Of a DNA stretch of 64,000 nucleotides, positions 1 to 8,530 are shown in pieces. Source of the DNA: Flavisphingopyxis sp963800335 (GTDB lineage: Bacteria > Pseudomonadota > Alphaproteobacteria > Sphingomonadales > Sphingomonadaceae); the NCBI GenBank assembly GCA_963800335.1, contig CAWDAN010000001.1:620001-684000 (forward strand), written 5' to 3'. A model generated the notes under the pieces. That model did no database searches, was not told the DNA's origin, and worked only from the letters and a program-made list of their open reading frames with translations. A program made the translations under genes and the position numbers. Each line of letters starts with the position of its first letter. Within the stretch, counting starts at the first letter, position 1.

Positions 1-1
1 G

Positions 2-328
2 AACGACGACGTCTATCACCTCGTCAAGAACACGCCCAAGGTCACCGGCTTCCTGGGATCGAGCGGCAAGCCGATCCCGATCACCGAAGCCGAAGCGGCG
101 CGCATCCTCAATTCGAAGGAAGAGGCAGCGGCCAAGCCCAAGACGCAGATCCGCGTCGATTACGAGATTGGCGACCAGGTCAAGGTGCTCGACGGTCCGT
201 TCGCCAGCTTCAACGGCGTCGTCGAGGAACTCGATTTCGACAAGGCCAAGGTCAAGGTGTCGGTGTCGATCTTCGGCCGCGCAACGCCGGTCGAACTCGA
301 TTTCGAACAGGTCGAACTGGCCAAGTAA
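2..328 (+). CDS. nusG: Transcription termination/antitermination protein NusG (C-terminal part)
   Basis: The first complete codon is at position 2 and the frame stays open to TAA at 326-328, giving the last 108 residues; the start lies left of the window. The visible part holds the end of the NGN domain (NTPKVTGFLG) and a C-terminal KOW domain (GDQVKVLDGPFASFNGVVEE). NusG binds RNA polymerase at the clamp and links it to Rho or to the ribosome through S10. The next genes are rplK and rplA, the usual order. Identity is firm despite the truncation. Confidence 0.95.
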   Translation, partial: NDDVYHLVKNTPKVTGFLGSSGKPIPITEAEAARILNSKEEAAAKPKTQIRVDYEIGDQVKVLDGPFASFNGVVEELDFDKAKVKVSVSIFGRATPVELDFEQVELAK

Positions 329-469
329 TTTCCCGGGGCTTCGGCCCCGCGAAGCGCTCCCTCGGGAGCATCCGTGCGGGAGGATGGGGTGATGCCTGTC
401 CGTTTGACCGCTTAACATGATGGGCCGCCGCCAAGGCTATGGCCCAGATAGTGAGAAAGGAGCCATTTC

Positions 470-901
470 ATGGCGAAGAAAATTACCGGCTATATCAAGC
501 TGCAGGTACCTGCGGGGACGGCCAACCCGTCGCCGCCGATCGGCCCGGCCCTGGGCCAGCGCGGCGTCAACATCATGGAATTCTGCAAGGCGTTCAACGC
601 CGCGACGAACGACCTTGAAAAGAACATGCCGATCCCGACGACGATCACCGTCTATGCCGATCGCAGTTTCTCGTTCACGACCAAGTCGCCCCCGGCGAGC
701 TTCCTGATCAAGAAGGCCGCCAAGCTGAAATCGGGTTCGAAGGAGCCGGGCAAGATTTCGGCCGGAACGATCAAGCGTTCGCAGCTCAGCGAAATCGCCG
801 AGCAGAAGATGGCTGATCTCAACGCCAACAACATCGAGCAGGCGACGAAGATCATCGAAGGCAGCGCCCGTTCGATGGGCCTCGAAGTGGTGGAGGGCTA
901 A
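470..901 (+). CDS. rplK: 50S ribosomal protein L11
   Basis: This 143-residue protein has the family's normal length. It opens with AKKITGYIKLQVPAGTANPS and has the proline-rich turn PSPPIGPALGQRGVNIMEFC that contacts 23S rRNA in the GTPase-associated centre. L11 supports factor-dependent GTP hydrolysis and the stringent response. A strong GAAAGGAG ribosome-binding site precedes ATG 470. rplA starts only 4 bases after the stop, so the two are cotranscribed. The 329-469 spacer holds a GC-rich hairpin (GGGGC-ttc-GGCCCC) without a T-run. Confidence 0.98.
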   Translation: MAKKITGYIKLQVPAGTANPSPPIGPALGQRGVNIMEFCKAFNAATNDLEKNMPIPTTITVYADRSFSFTTKSPPASFLIKKAAKLKSGSKEPGKISAGTIKRSQLSEIAEQKMADLNANNIEQATKIIEGSARSMGLEVVEG

Positions 902-905
902 GATC

Positions 906-1601
906 ATGGCAAAGCTAACCAAGAAGCAGCAGACCGTCGCCAAGCTCGACAGTGAAAAGCTTTATGACGTCGCCGAGGCGATCAAGACGCTCAAGGAGCA
1001 CGTCTCGAAGAAGTTCGACGAGACGATCGAGGTCGCAATGAACCTCGGCGTCGATCCCCGCCATGCCGACCAGATGGTGCGCGGCGTCGTCACGCTGCCT
1101 TCGGGCACCGGCAAGGACGTCAAGGTTGCCGTCTTCGCCCGCGGCGACAAGGCCGACGAGGCCAAGGCCGCTGGTGCCGATGTCGTCGGTGCCGAGGACC
1201 TGATGGAAGCCATGCAGAATGGCGACCTCGATTACGGCCGCGTCATCGCGACGCCCGACATGATGGGCGTCGTCGGCCGGCTCGGTAAGGTCCTGGGTCC
1301 CAAGGGCCTGATGCCGAACCCGAAGCTGGGCACGGTCACCCCCAATGTTGCGCAAGCGGTCAAGGACGCCAAGGGCGGCCAGATCGAGTTCCGCGTTGAA
1401 AAGCAGGGCATCGTCCACGCCGGCATCGGCAAGGCGAGCTTCTCCGACGCCGACATCAAGAAGAACGCCGAGGCATTCTTCGACGCGATCGCCAAGGCCA
1501 AGCCGGCCGGCTCGAAGGGCCGCTACATCCGCAAGGTCACGCTGACTTCGTCGATGGGCCCCGGCCTCAAGATCGACACCTCGGGCATCGCGGGCGCGTA
1601 A
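906..1601 (+). CDS. rplA: 50S ribosomal protein L1
   Basis: A 231-residue protein of the usual L1 length, with the signature GKVLGPKGLMPNPKLGTV in the middle and a conserved C-terminal GPGLKIDTS. L1 forms the mobile L1 stalk at the ribosomal E site and in many bacteria also represses its own rplK-rplA mRNA. It lies 4 bases behind rplK and is followed by a clear intrinsic terminator, so nusG/rplKA and rplJL appear to be separable units here. Confidence 0.98.
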   Translation: MAKLTKKQQTVAKLDSEKLYDVAEAIKTLKEHVSKKFDETIEVAMNLGVDPRHADQMVRGVVTLPSGTGKDVKVAVFARGDKADEAKAAGADVVGAEDLMEAMQNGDLDYGRVIATPDMMGVVGRLGKVLGPKGLMPNPKLGTVTPNVAQAVKDAKGGQIEFRVEKQGIVHAGIGKASFSDADIKKNAEAFFDAIAKAKPAGSKGRYIRKVTLTSSMGPGLKIDTSGIAGA

Positions 1602-1646
1602 AGACTTTCGCTCACAGTGCTACTTTGAGCGAGCTTGGAAAATGAA

Positions 1647-1680
1647 GGGGCCGGGGGTGCGAACCTCCGGCCCCTTTTTT
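1647..1680 (+). terminator. Intrinsic terminator after rplA
   Basis: A GC-rich hairpin (GGGGCCGGGGGT paired with ACCTCCGGCCCC, one mismatch, loop GCGA) is followed directly by a run of six T. It lies 46 bases after the rplA stop. Confidence 0.85.
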
Positions 1681-2015
1681 CATGCTGCGCTTGCCTGGCC
1701 GGCGAACGGAGTTGACATCGCGCCGGGTTTCGCTAAACGCCGCCTCGCACCGATGGGCTTGCCCGTCGGTACCGTCCGAGACAGTTGCTGGGGGTTTCCC
1801 CCTTAATTTGCAGCCAAGACGGGGTAGCGTTTCAGGTGGGTTCGCCCGCCGCGTCGGTTGACGATGGGCCAGATGGTCCGCTCGACTGGCCTTACTCTCC
1901 CCTTTGGACGTGATGGCAGGGCCGTTGGCCCATGCTTTCGCGCGTCATGTCGCTGTGCGGCGTGGCGGATTGAATAGCTGCATCGGGCCTGCCCGGTGCA
2001 AGATGGGAGTATATT
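1681..2015 (+). promoter_or_regulatory. rplJ leader region with possible promoter
   Basis: About 335 bases without a gene separate the rplA terminator from rplJ. A TTGACA box at 1712-1717 is a consensus -35, but the matching -10 around 1734-1739 (TAAACG) is weak. The rest is a GC-rich, structured leader. In other bacteria the rplJ leader is the binding site for the L10-L12 complex that represses translation, and this spacer has the right place and size for that. The function is inferred from position; I did not fold it. Confidence 0.45.
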
Positions 2016-2531
2016 ATGGATCGTACCGAGAAGAAGGCGGCAGTGGCCGCGCTCGGCGAGACGTTCGCCTCCGCCGGCGTGGTTGTGGTTACCCGCAACC
2101 TCGGCCTGACGGTGGCGCAGTCGACCGATCTCCGGGCGAAGGTCCGCGAAGTCGGTGCGCAGTACCGCGTGTCGAAGAACAAGCTGGCCAAGATCGCCAT
2201 CGAAGGCACCGATTACGCGGGTCTTGCCGACCTGCTGACCGGTCCCGTCGCGCTGGCGAGCTCGGAAGACCCCGTGGCCGCCGCCAAGGCTGCCGTGGAC
2301 TTCGCCAAGTCGAACGACAAGCTCGAGATCGTCGGCGGCGCCATGGGTGCCAAGATGCTCGACGCCGATGGCGTCAAGGCGCTGGCATCGCTGCCGAGCC
2401 TCGACGAACTGCGCGCGAAACTCGTCGGCCTCATGCAGGCCCCGGCGACCAAGCTTGCACAGATCAGCGCGGCTCCGGCCGGTCAGCTGGCACGCGTGTT
2501 CGGCGCCTATGCCGCCAAGGACGCGGCATAA
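2016..2531 (+). CDS. rplJ: 50S ribosomal protein L10
   Basis: A 171-residue protein beginning MDRTEKKAAVAALGETF, with the L10 core QYRVSKNKLAKIAIEGTDY and a C-terminal helix that docks L7/L12 dimers. L10 is the base of the ribosomal stalk that recruits elongation factors. The start at ATG 2016 follows GGGAG. rplL lies 54 bases downstream and is certainly in the same transcript. Confidence 0.98.
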   Translation: MDRTEKKAAVAALGETFASAGVVVVTRNLGLTVAQSTDLRAKVREVGAQYRVSKNKLAKIAIEGTDYAGLADLLTGPVALASSEDPVAAAKAAVDFAKSNDKLEIVGGAMGAKMLDADGVKALASLPSLDELRAKLVGLMQAPATKLAQISAAPAGQLARVFGAYAAKDAA

Positions 2532-2585
2532 GTCTTTCGTACTTTAACAACCCTTTGAAACGTTTAGAAATTGGAGTGAATTATA

Positions 2586-2957
2586 ATGGCTGATTTGGAA
2601 AAGATCGTCGACCAGCTTTCGGCTCTCACCGTGATGGAAGCTGCTGACCTGTCGAAGATGCTCGAAGACAAGTGGGGCGTTTCGGCTGCTGCTGCCGTCG
2701 CCGCTCCGGCTGCTGCCGCTGCTGCCGGCCCCGCTGCTGAAGAGCAGAGCGAATTCGACGTGATCCTCACCGGCGACGGTGGCAAGAAGATCAACGTCAT
2801 CAAGGAAGTCCGCGCGATCACCGGCCTGGGCCTCGGCGAAGCCAAGGCGCTCGTCGAAGGCGCGCCGAAGGCCGTCAAGGAAGGCGTCAACAAGGCCGAA
2901 GCCGAAGAGATCAAGAAGAAGATCGAAGAAGCCGGCGGCACGGTTGAACTCAAGTAA
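2586..2957 (+). CDS. rplL: 50S ribosomal protein L7/L12
   Basis: A 123-residue acidic protein in standard order: an N-terminal dimerisation domain (ADLEKIVDQLSALTVMEAA), an Ala/Pro-rich hinge at about residues 36-54, and a C-terminal factor-binding domain (VIKEVRAITGLGLGEAKALV). It recruits translation GTPases to the stalk. In most bacteria rpoB follows directly; here it is about 5.8 kb away, with a two-hairpin termination zone immediately behind rplL. Confidence 0.98.
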   Translation: MADLEKIVDQLSALTVMEAADLSKMLEDKWGVSAAAAVAAPAAAAAAGPAAEEQSEFDVILTGDGGKKINVIKEVRAITGLGLGEAKALVEGAPKAVKEGVNKAEAEEIKKKIEEAGGTVELK

Positions 2958-3002
2958 GCTTTCAAGCTTTTGCGGGTGTCTTGAAGCGCTCGCGAATGGG
3001 AA

Positions 3003-3033
3003 GGGGTGGTCCGGCAACGGATCACCCCTTTTT
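3003..3033 (+). terminator. Intrinsic terminator after rplL
   Basis: The stem GGGGTGGTCCG pairs with CGGATCACCCC across loop GCAA with one mismatch and is followed by TTTTT. Confidence 0.85.
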
Positions 3034-3054
3034 CGTTGTCGCTCGTACCCAGAT

Positions 3055-3084
3055 AAAAAAGGCCGCCCCGAGGGGCGGCCTTTT
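3055..3084. terminator. Bidirectional terminator between rplL and the convergent gene
   Basis: A perfect 9-bp stem GGCCGCCCC/GGGGCGGCC with a 2-base loop is flanked by six A on the left and four T on the right, so it can end transcripts from both sides. Confidence 0.85.
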
Positions 3085-3102
3085 CGTTGGAAAGCGATGC
3101 GA

Positions 3103-3986
3103 TCAGGCAAGCGCGGGGCGCATGCCGCCGAAACCTGCTGTGCGCGACTGTTCGCGCTTGTCGAGGAAGCGGGCGCGTGCGAGGCGCTTGCGCAGCGTGA
3201 GGAAGGGATTGTCGGGCGTCGGACCACGCATGGCCTGCTCGACATGGCTGCCCGCGATTGCCGGACGGGCCGCTGGAGTGCGTGCCCGGGGAGGAGCGAC
3301 CGGCGCTGCGGCCGCTGCGTAAACGGGGGCAGCGGGTTGCATGACAGGCTGTGCGACAGGCTCGGCCCGGCGTTCGGGTTCATAGCCCTGTTCGGGGTGC
3401 AGCACCTCGTCAGAGCGACGGCGACGCAGCGCGAAGGCGAGTCCGCCGAGGCCGAGCAGGCCCAGGCCGATCAAACCGCCGGTAACGAGCGCGTTGTCGT
3501 TGGTCGAGATCGTCTGCTGCGGCGCTGCTTCGACGGCAGGCGTTACGGGCTCGCTGGCCAGCGGTGCGGGAGCGATCGCCTCGGCGGGGACCTCGGCCGA
3601 GGTCGGCGCGATCGATTCGTCCGCAGCGGTAGACGTCGCAGCGGTGCGGCGCGGCGTTACGGTGGCTGCACGCGGCGCGGGCGTGCCGGTCGCCTGCTTG
3701 GAACGAGGTGCCGGGGTTGCGGCCGCGTCGGCGATCGCAGCGTCGGCGATCTGGCGCAGCGCTTCGGGCGCGATCGTCGAACGCGGGGCCGGTGCAGGCG
3801 CAGTGGTCGCGACGGGTTCGATCGTGATGACCGGCTGCGCCACGGGCGCAGAGCGGGTGCCGACATGGCGGGCTGCGTGCCGGCATCGGCCGGAACGGTC
3901 TGGGCCGCGACGGCAAGAGGGGTCGATGCGAGGACAGCGGCAATCGCGGTCATCGCGGGGCGAAAGTGGGTGTGGTTCTTGGTCAT
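3103..3986 (-). CDS. Secreted/membrane-anchored Ala-Pro-rich protein, frameshifted
   Basis: Function not recognised. The signal peptide (MTKNHTHFRPAMTAIAAVLA..., cleavage after AVAA) is read from 3986 in one frame, while the body is in the next frame from about 3860 on. A single missing base near 3855-3862 joins them into one protein of about 294 residues. After the signal comes a long Ala/Pro/Thr-rich stretch, then a glycine/leucine-rich transmembrane segment (GGLIGLGLLGLGGLAFALRR) with four arginines, then a Pro-rich tail of about 90 residues. The likely topology is a periplasmic low-complexity domain, one TM and a cytoplasmic tail. It converges on rplL across a shared terminator. Confidence 0.7.
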
Positions 3987-4185
3987 AGTCGATCGTCAAC
4001 CCGCCAATCGGACGGTCGGGTGCGGCCGACGCGACGATCCGTTAGCAAACGGCGACGAAGTGAAAAGCGTCTGAAAAACCTAGGGTTTTCAGCGCAAGTA
4101 TAGAGTTAACATGTTGTTATTGCGCGATATTGGCCAATCGGGATCCGGTCGCTGGTAACACGCCGATCGGCCCGATTTGCGCGGC

Positions 4186-4722
4186 TCAGGGCAGTTTGAT
4201 CACCAGTCGCGCGCCCATCATGTCGATGCCCGGATTCTGTTGCCAGTTGAACAAGCGGGCATGGCTGATGTGGACCCAGCTCGCCTCCAGTGCGACGTGC
4301 GGCGAAAGGTTGGCGCCGATTGCAATCTCGGGCACGAACAGCACGGGACTGCCGAGATCGGTTCGTCGTCCGGTCGTATCATAGCGCTCGGACGGTCCGT
4401 CCTGGACGGCAAGGCCGATGCCGGGACGTGCGTAGATCGGTCCCTTGCCGAGTTTCCAGCCAAAGCCGCCGGCAATGAAGTCGGTATCACCCGCCGTGTT
4501 GACCGACGCCATGGCATACGGCGCGGGATGGCCGAGGAAGCCAAGATCTACGGGCTTAAAGCGATAGCCCGCCATGATGTCGGTGCCGCCTTCGCCGGTA
4601 TAGAGGGTGAAAGGGGTATCGACGCCATGAACATAGGCACCGACGAACGCTTCCTGCGCTGCGGCCGGCGCGGCGACGAAGGTGCCGGCGGCGGCAAGCA
4701 TCAGGGCGGTGAATTTGCGCAT
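4186..4722 (-). CDS. PagL-like acyloxyacyl hydrolase (outer-membrane beta-barrel)
   Basis: A 178-residue protein starting MRKFTALMLAAAG, with a signal peptide ending near AAPAAAQ and alternating strands typical of an eight-stranded barrel. Near the C-terminus it has WVHISHARLF followed by NPGID, matching the PagL active-site region; the catalytic pair would be H151 and S153. PagL removes the 3-O-acyl chain of lipid A in the outer membrane. The start at 4722 is chosen because a CGGAGTGA ribosome-binding site precedes it and the signal peptide begins there. Many sphingomonads lack ordinary LPS, so the substrate is open. Confidence 0.7.
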   Translation of the reverse strand: MRKFTALMLAAAGTFVAAPAAAQEAFVGAYVHGVDTPFTLYTGEGGTDIMAGYRFKPVDLGFLGHPAPYAMASVNTAGDTDFIAGGFGWKLGKGPIYARPGIGLAVQDGPSERYDTTGRRTDLGSPVLFVPEIAIGANLSPHVALEASWVHISHARLFNWQQNPGIDMMGARLVIKLP

Positions 4723-4829
4723 GGTGATTTTCACTCCGAAATCTGCAGGGCCCACCTAGGCGGTGATGCTTTGCCCGGCGATGAACGCGACGATTTGAAC
4801 CAATTGCGCTGCATTCCGTTTGGTAATCA

Positions 4830-5684
4830 ATGCAGAATCGAAAAACGAGCTTCACCCCCGTGCCACCGCCGGGCGATGGCGATTGCGACGGGCCCGCCTG
4901 GGACATCATCATCGGCGCCGGCCCGGTGCTGGTTACCGCGATCCATGCCGGACACCATATCCGCGCCGACCTGGCCGACCATATAGCGCTGAGCGCGCAC
5001 GACAGGCTGCGTGAGGAAGACCCGATGACCGACTATTTCCTCGGTCTGGGCGACAGCATCGTGCGCGCCAACCGGTCGCGCTTCGAGGTCGATCTCAACC
5101 GCCCGGCCGATCGCGCGGTCTATATAGAGCCCGAAGACAGCTGGGGCATGAAGGTGTGGAACACGCGCCCGTCGGACGACGCCGTCGCCCGTTCGCGCGC
5201 GATCCATGCCGCGTTTTACGACGAGATGGCGCGGCTCGTCGAAGCGATGATCGCGGCGCACGGCCGGATTCTCGTGCTCGACATCCACAGCTACAACCAT
5301 CGCCGCGATGGTGCCGATGCGCCCGCCGCCGATCGCGCGGGCAACCCCGATATCGATGTCGGCGCGACGACGCTCGACCGCGCGATCTACGGCGATCTGC
5401 TCGATCGCTTCGTAGCCAACCTTGACGCGGCACCATTCAAGGACAGCCATTCCGATGCACGCGTCAACGTGCGCTGGCCCGACGGCGGCAATTTTCCGGA
5501 ATGGCTGCATGCACGCTACGGCGCGGCGGCTTGCGTCATGACGCTGGAATACAAGAAGGTATTCATGGACGAATGGACCGGCGAGGCCGACATCATCGCG
5601 CTGCAGCAATTGCGCCACGGCCTCGGCCTCGCGCTGGCGGGCGCACGCACCGATCTGGCAGCGATGGCGCAGGTAGCGGCGTGA
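4830..5684 (+). CDS. N-formylglutamate amidohydrolase family protein
   Basis: A 284-residue protein of the HutG/N-formylglutamate deformylase family (PF05013). Features seen are the N-terminal metal-site HAGHH, REEDPMTDYF, EVDLNRP and DIHSYNHRR. In histidine degradation the family hydrolyses N-formyl-glutamate, but there are no hut genes here. It is the first gene of an operon whose next two genes overlap by 4 bp each, encoding a DUF1704 metallopeptidase and an ATP-grasp ligase. The true substrate is therefore probably a peptide or N-acyl amino acid made or consumed with those partners. The start is uncertain by a few codons; no strong ribosome-binding site was seen. Confidence 0.85.
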   Translation: MQNRKTSFTPVPPPGDGDCDGPAWDIIIGAGPVLVTAIHAGHHIRADLADHIALSAHDRLREEDPMTDYFLGLGDSIVRANRSRFEVDLNRPADRAVYIEPEDSWGMKVWNTRPSDDAVARSRAIHAAFYDEMARLVEAMIAAHGRILVLDIHSYNHRRDGADAPAADRAGNPDIDVGATTLDRAIYGDLLDRFVANLDAAPFKDSHSDARVNVRWPDGGNFPEWLHARYGAAACVMTLEYKKVFMDEWTGEADIIALQQLRHGLGLALAGARTDLAAMAQVAA

Positions 5685-6880
5685 GTGTGGAATCGATAGA
5701 CGAGGCCGCGGGCCTTTCGCGCACCGCGATCGAGGTCGACCATGCACTGGCCGAGATGGACAAAAGGATCGACTGGTTGTCGCGGCTGACGCCGGTCAAT
5801 GTCGATGCGATCCGCGAAGGCTTCGCCGCGAGCCGCCATCGCGACATGCCCGACAGCGAATATGGCGAGGGGCTCGACAACCACTCGCCGGTCTGGCGGC
5901 GCGAGCTGTTTGCGCTGCCAGTGCGCGAGATCGACGATCCGTTGATCGAGACGCTGCTGCTCGAGAAGCAGCGCGAACTCGACCGCCAGATCGAGCTCGT
6001 GCGGATGCGCGATCGCGAGGGCTTCATCCAGGCGAGCATCGACCTGTTCGGCGGTGTGTCCGATACGCTGCTGGCGGCGGCGCGACGGGTCATCGCCAAC
6101 GTGCCCGACACCGCTTTGGCCGACCGCGATGCCGATTGTGATGCGATCGTTGCGGCGGCCGAGGACGACCTTGCCTGGTATCGCAGCCGCTCGCCCGGCT
6201 TTCGCGGCCGCGTCGTGCGTGATCCCAATCGCGGCGTCGGCCTCTATACCCAGATGGGCGATTTTCATGTCGCGACCGATACGCGCGTCCCCGCGACGCG
6301 GGTCGATCCGCTGGTCCAGCACGAGATCGGCACGCACGCGGTGACACGCCACAACGGCCGCCGCCAGCCGCTGCGCACGCTCGCCGACGGTCTTGCCGAT
6401 TATGACGCGATGCAGGAAGGGCTAGCCGTCATCGGTGAATATCTGGCGGGCTATATGCCGCCCGCCCGACTGCGCGTGCTCGCCGGACGCGTCATCGCCG
6501 CGCACATGGCGGTCGAAGAGGCCCGGGGGGCCGAGATTTATGCGGCGATGCGCGAGGAATGCCTGTTGGGACCCGAGGATGCGTTCCAGACCGCGCTGCG
6601 CGCCAAGCGCGGCGGCGGCCTGACCAAGGATGCGGTCTATCTCGACGGGGTGATCCAGCTGCTCGCCTATCTCGCCAACGACGGCGATTTCGAGATCCTG
6701 TTCCTCGGCAAGTTCGCGCTCAAGCAGTTTGCCACGCTCGAAAAGCTGATCGCGCGCGGCACGATCCATCGCCCCGAGCTGCTGCCGCGTTATCTTGAAC
6801 GACCCGACGCCCGCGCGCGGCTCGCCGCGGTCCGCACCCTCGACATCAGCGAACTCTACCAGGAAAGCCCCGCTTCATGA
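5681..6880 (+). CDS. DUF1704 / QEGLA-motif zinc metallopeptidase (MATCAP-like)
   Basis: A 399-residue protein from GTG 5681, which overlaps the upstream stop by 4 bases (GTGA). The zinc motif HEIGTH is at residues 214-219, and QEGLA at 245-249 supplies the likely third ligand (E246). A later TKDAVYLDG is also typical of the family. This is the DUF1704/TIGR02421 family, named in databases 'flavohemoglobin expression-modulating QEGLA motif protein'; its eukaryotic relatives (MATCAP) are carboxypeptidases that remove C-terminal tyrosine from tubulin. A carboxypeptidase acting on a small peptide is the natural inference. The bacterial substrate is not known to me. Confidence 0.88.
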   Translation: MSVESIDEAAGLSRTAIEVDHALAEMDKRIDWLSRLTPVNVDAIREGFAASRHRDMPDSEYGEGLDNHSPVWRRELFALPVREIDDPLIETLLLEKQRELDRQIELVRMRDREGFIQASIDLFGGVSDTLLAAARRVIANVPDTALADRDADCDAIVAAAEDDLAWYRSRSPGFRGRVVRDPNRGVGLYTQMGDFHVATDTRVPATRVDPLVQHEIGTHAVTRHNGRRQPLRTLADGLADYDAMQEGLAVIGEYLAGYMPPARLRVLAGRVIAAHMAVEEARGAEIYAAMREECLLGPEDAFQTALRAKRGGGLTKDAVYLDGVIQLLAYLANDGDFEILFLGKFALKQFATLEKLIARGTIHRPELLPRYLERPDARARLAAVRTLDISELYQESPAS

Positions 6881-7971
6881 CCACCAAGACCAAGTCCCCC
6901 GCCAAGCCGGCGAGCAAGGACAAGATAAAGCTCGCCTTTGCGGTCAATCGCGTCGCGACCGAACAGGACAATTACACGACGATCCGGCTGGCGCGCAAAG
7001 CGTCGAGCCGTGGCCACGACGTCGCGCTGATCGGGCTTGGCGATTTCATCTGCGATTCGGATAACCGGATCTGCGCGATGGCGAGTGTCGCCAAGGTCGG
7101 CAAGTACAAGGACGACACCGACTACCTCGCGCATCTCCAGGACAAGGGGCACGAGACGTCGCGCATCGCGCTGGCCGATTACGACATACTGATGCTGCGC
7201 AGCGACCCCGCGGTCGAGATGGGGCAGCGCGACTGGGCGCCGTCGTCGGGGCTGCTCTTCGCACAGCTCGCCGCCGATCAGGGGACGATCGTCCTCAACG
7301 ATCCGCGCCACCTGACCAATGCGGTCAACAAGACCTATTTCCAGGGCTTTCCCGAGGACGTTCGACCCGCGACGTGCATCACGCGCGAGGCCGACGAGAT
7401 CCGGTCATTCCTCAAAGCCCATGGTGGCGATGGCGTGATCAAGCCGCTGCAGGGTTCGGGCGGGCAGGGTGTTTTCATCATCAACGAGGAAAACCGCCAG
7501 AACCTCAACCAGATCATCGAGGCTGTGACGCGCGACGGCTATGCCATCGTCCAGGAATATCTTCCCGCCGCAGCCAAGGGCGACCTCAGGATGATCACGC
7601 TCAACGGGCGTCCGCTCAAGGTCGCGGACACCTATGCCTGTCTCCACCGGTACAGCCAGACCGAGGACCACCGGTCGAACATCTCGGCGGGCGGCGCGGC
7701 CGACCTCGTCGAGCCGACCGAAGCGGCGCTGCGTCTCGCCGAAATGGTCGGTCCCAAGCTGATCGACGACGGCATGTACCTTGCCGGCCTCGATATCGCC
7801 GGCGACAAGATGATGGAGGTCAACGTCGATACGCCCGGCGGGATCAACTTCATGGACGATTCGGCCAAAGTTGATTTTTCAGGTGCCATCGTCGACGATC
7901 TCGAGCGCAAGGTGCGCTTGCAGAAGCAATATGCCGGTACGCTGAGCAATCGCCAGCTGGCGGTGCTCTGA
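6877..7971 (+). CDS. Glutathione-synthetase-like ATP-grasp ligase
   Basis: A 364-residue protein, start ATG 6877 overlapping the previous stop (ATGA). It has the GshB-type N-domain (IKLAFAVNRVATEQ) and ATP-grasp signatures: VIKPLQGSGGQGVF, the ribose/phosphate loop KGDLRMITLNGRPL, and the metal site MEVNVDTPGG. Such enzymes join a carboxylate to an amine through an acyl phosphate. True GshB ends near FENVTSPTG; the MEVN variant and the neighbours argue for a GshB paralogue with another substrate rather than the housekeeping enzyme. The N-terminus is lysine-rich and probably disordered. Confidence 0.85.
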   Translation: MTTKTKSPAKPASKDKIKLAFAVNRVATEQDNYTTIRLARKASSRGHDVALIGLGDFICDSDNRICAMASVAKVGKYKDDTDYLAHLQDKGHETSRIALADYDILMLRSDPAVEMGQRDWAPSSGLLFAQLAADQGTIVLNDPRHLTNAVNKTYFQGFPEDVRPATCITREADEIRSFLKAHGGDGVIKPLQGSGGQGVFIINEENRQNLNQIIEAVTRDGYAIVQEYLPAAAKGDLRMITLNGRPLKVADTYACLHRYSQTEDHRSNISAGGAADLVEPTEAALRLAEMVGPKLIDDGMYLAGLDIAGDKMMEVNVDTPGGINFMDDSAKVDFSGAIVDDLERKVRLQKQYAGTLSNRQLAVL

Positions 7972-7992
7972 ACAGAATAACGGGGGGCAGCG

Positions 7993-8505
7993 ATGGCACG
8001 GGCGGTCGAGCGGGTGCGCTGGCGAACCGGCGCGCTGGGTTGCGTTATCCCGATTTTGATTATGGCGACCGGGTTATTTGCTACCGCTGCGGTTCGCCCG
8101 TCACTCGCCGCCGACCTCGCCACCGAGCGCCGCGGAGCGTGGATCGCGCTGACGCAAAGCGTGACAGTCGGCGGCGTCAACATCCCGCTGGCGCTTCTGG
8201 CATTGTTTTTGGGTTATGAAATATACCGGATGGCGCGTCGCTGGATCGATGTCGATGCGGTGATTGCAACCGAGGACGCGATCCTGTTCCATCCCACGAC
8301 GCGATTGCGCAAACTGGTCTGGGGCGACGTGGAATCGATCAGGTTCGCCAAGGTCAAATCCGCCCCTGCACTGATCATCGACGTAGCCCGCGGTAGGCAG
8401 CACATCGTCCGCGGGGTCGATGTCGATGACGAGGCTGCTACGTCCTTCATGAGCTTTGCCCAAAATCGCATCGATTACGCCAGGGGCGCAGCTCCACGCG
8501 CTTGA
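7993..8505 (+). CDS. Hypothetical membrane protein
   Basis: Not recognised. The 170-residue protein has one hydrophobic segment near residues 17-35, a second near 60-76, and a hydrophilic C-terminal half that resembles a small PH-like or DUF-type beta domain (ATEDAILFHPTTRLRKLVWGD). It starts 21 bases after the ATP-grasp gene behind a purine-rich GGGGGGCAGCG, so it may be the fourth gene of that operon, although the spacing is looser than the overlaps upstream. Confidence 0.65.
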   Translation: MARAVERVRWRTGALGCVIPILIMATGLFATAAVRPSLAADLATERRGAWIALTQSVTVGGVNIPLALLALFLGYEIYRMARRWIDVDAVIATEDAILFHPTTRLRKLVWGDVESIRFAKVKSAPALIIDVARGRQHIVRGVDVDDEAATSFMSFAQNRIDYARGAAPRA

Positions 8506-8530
8506 CGCTGCGCCGCACAAATCCTATATC
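8502..8530 (+). promoter_or_regulatory. Sigma70-type promoter for rpoBC
   Basis: TTGACG at 8502-8507, a 17-base spacer and TATATC at 8525-8530 form a near-consensus promoter, about 230 bases before the rpoB start. The -35 overlaps the last codons of the preceding gene. The long untranslated leader that follows (about 8538-8756) holds no gene. Confidence 0.7.
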
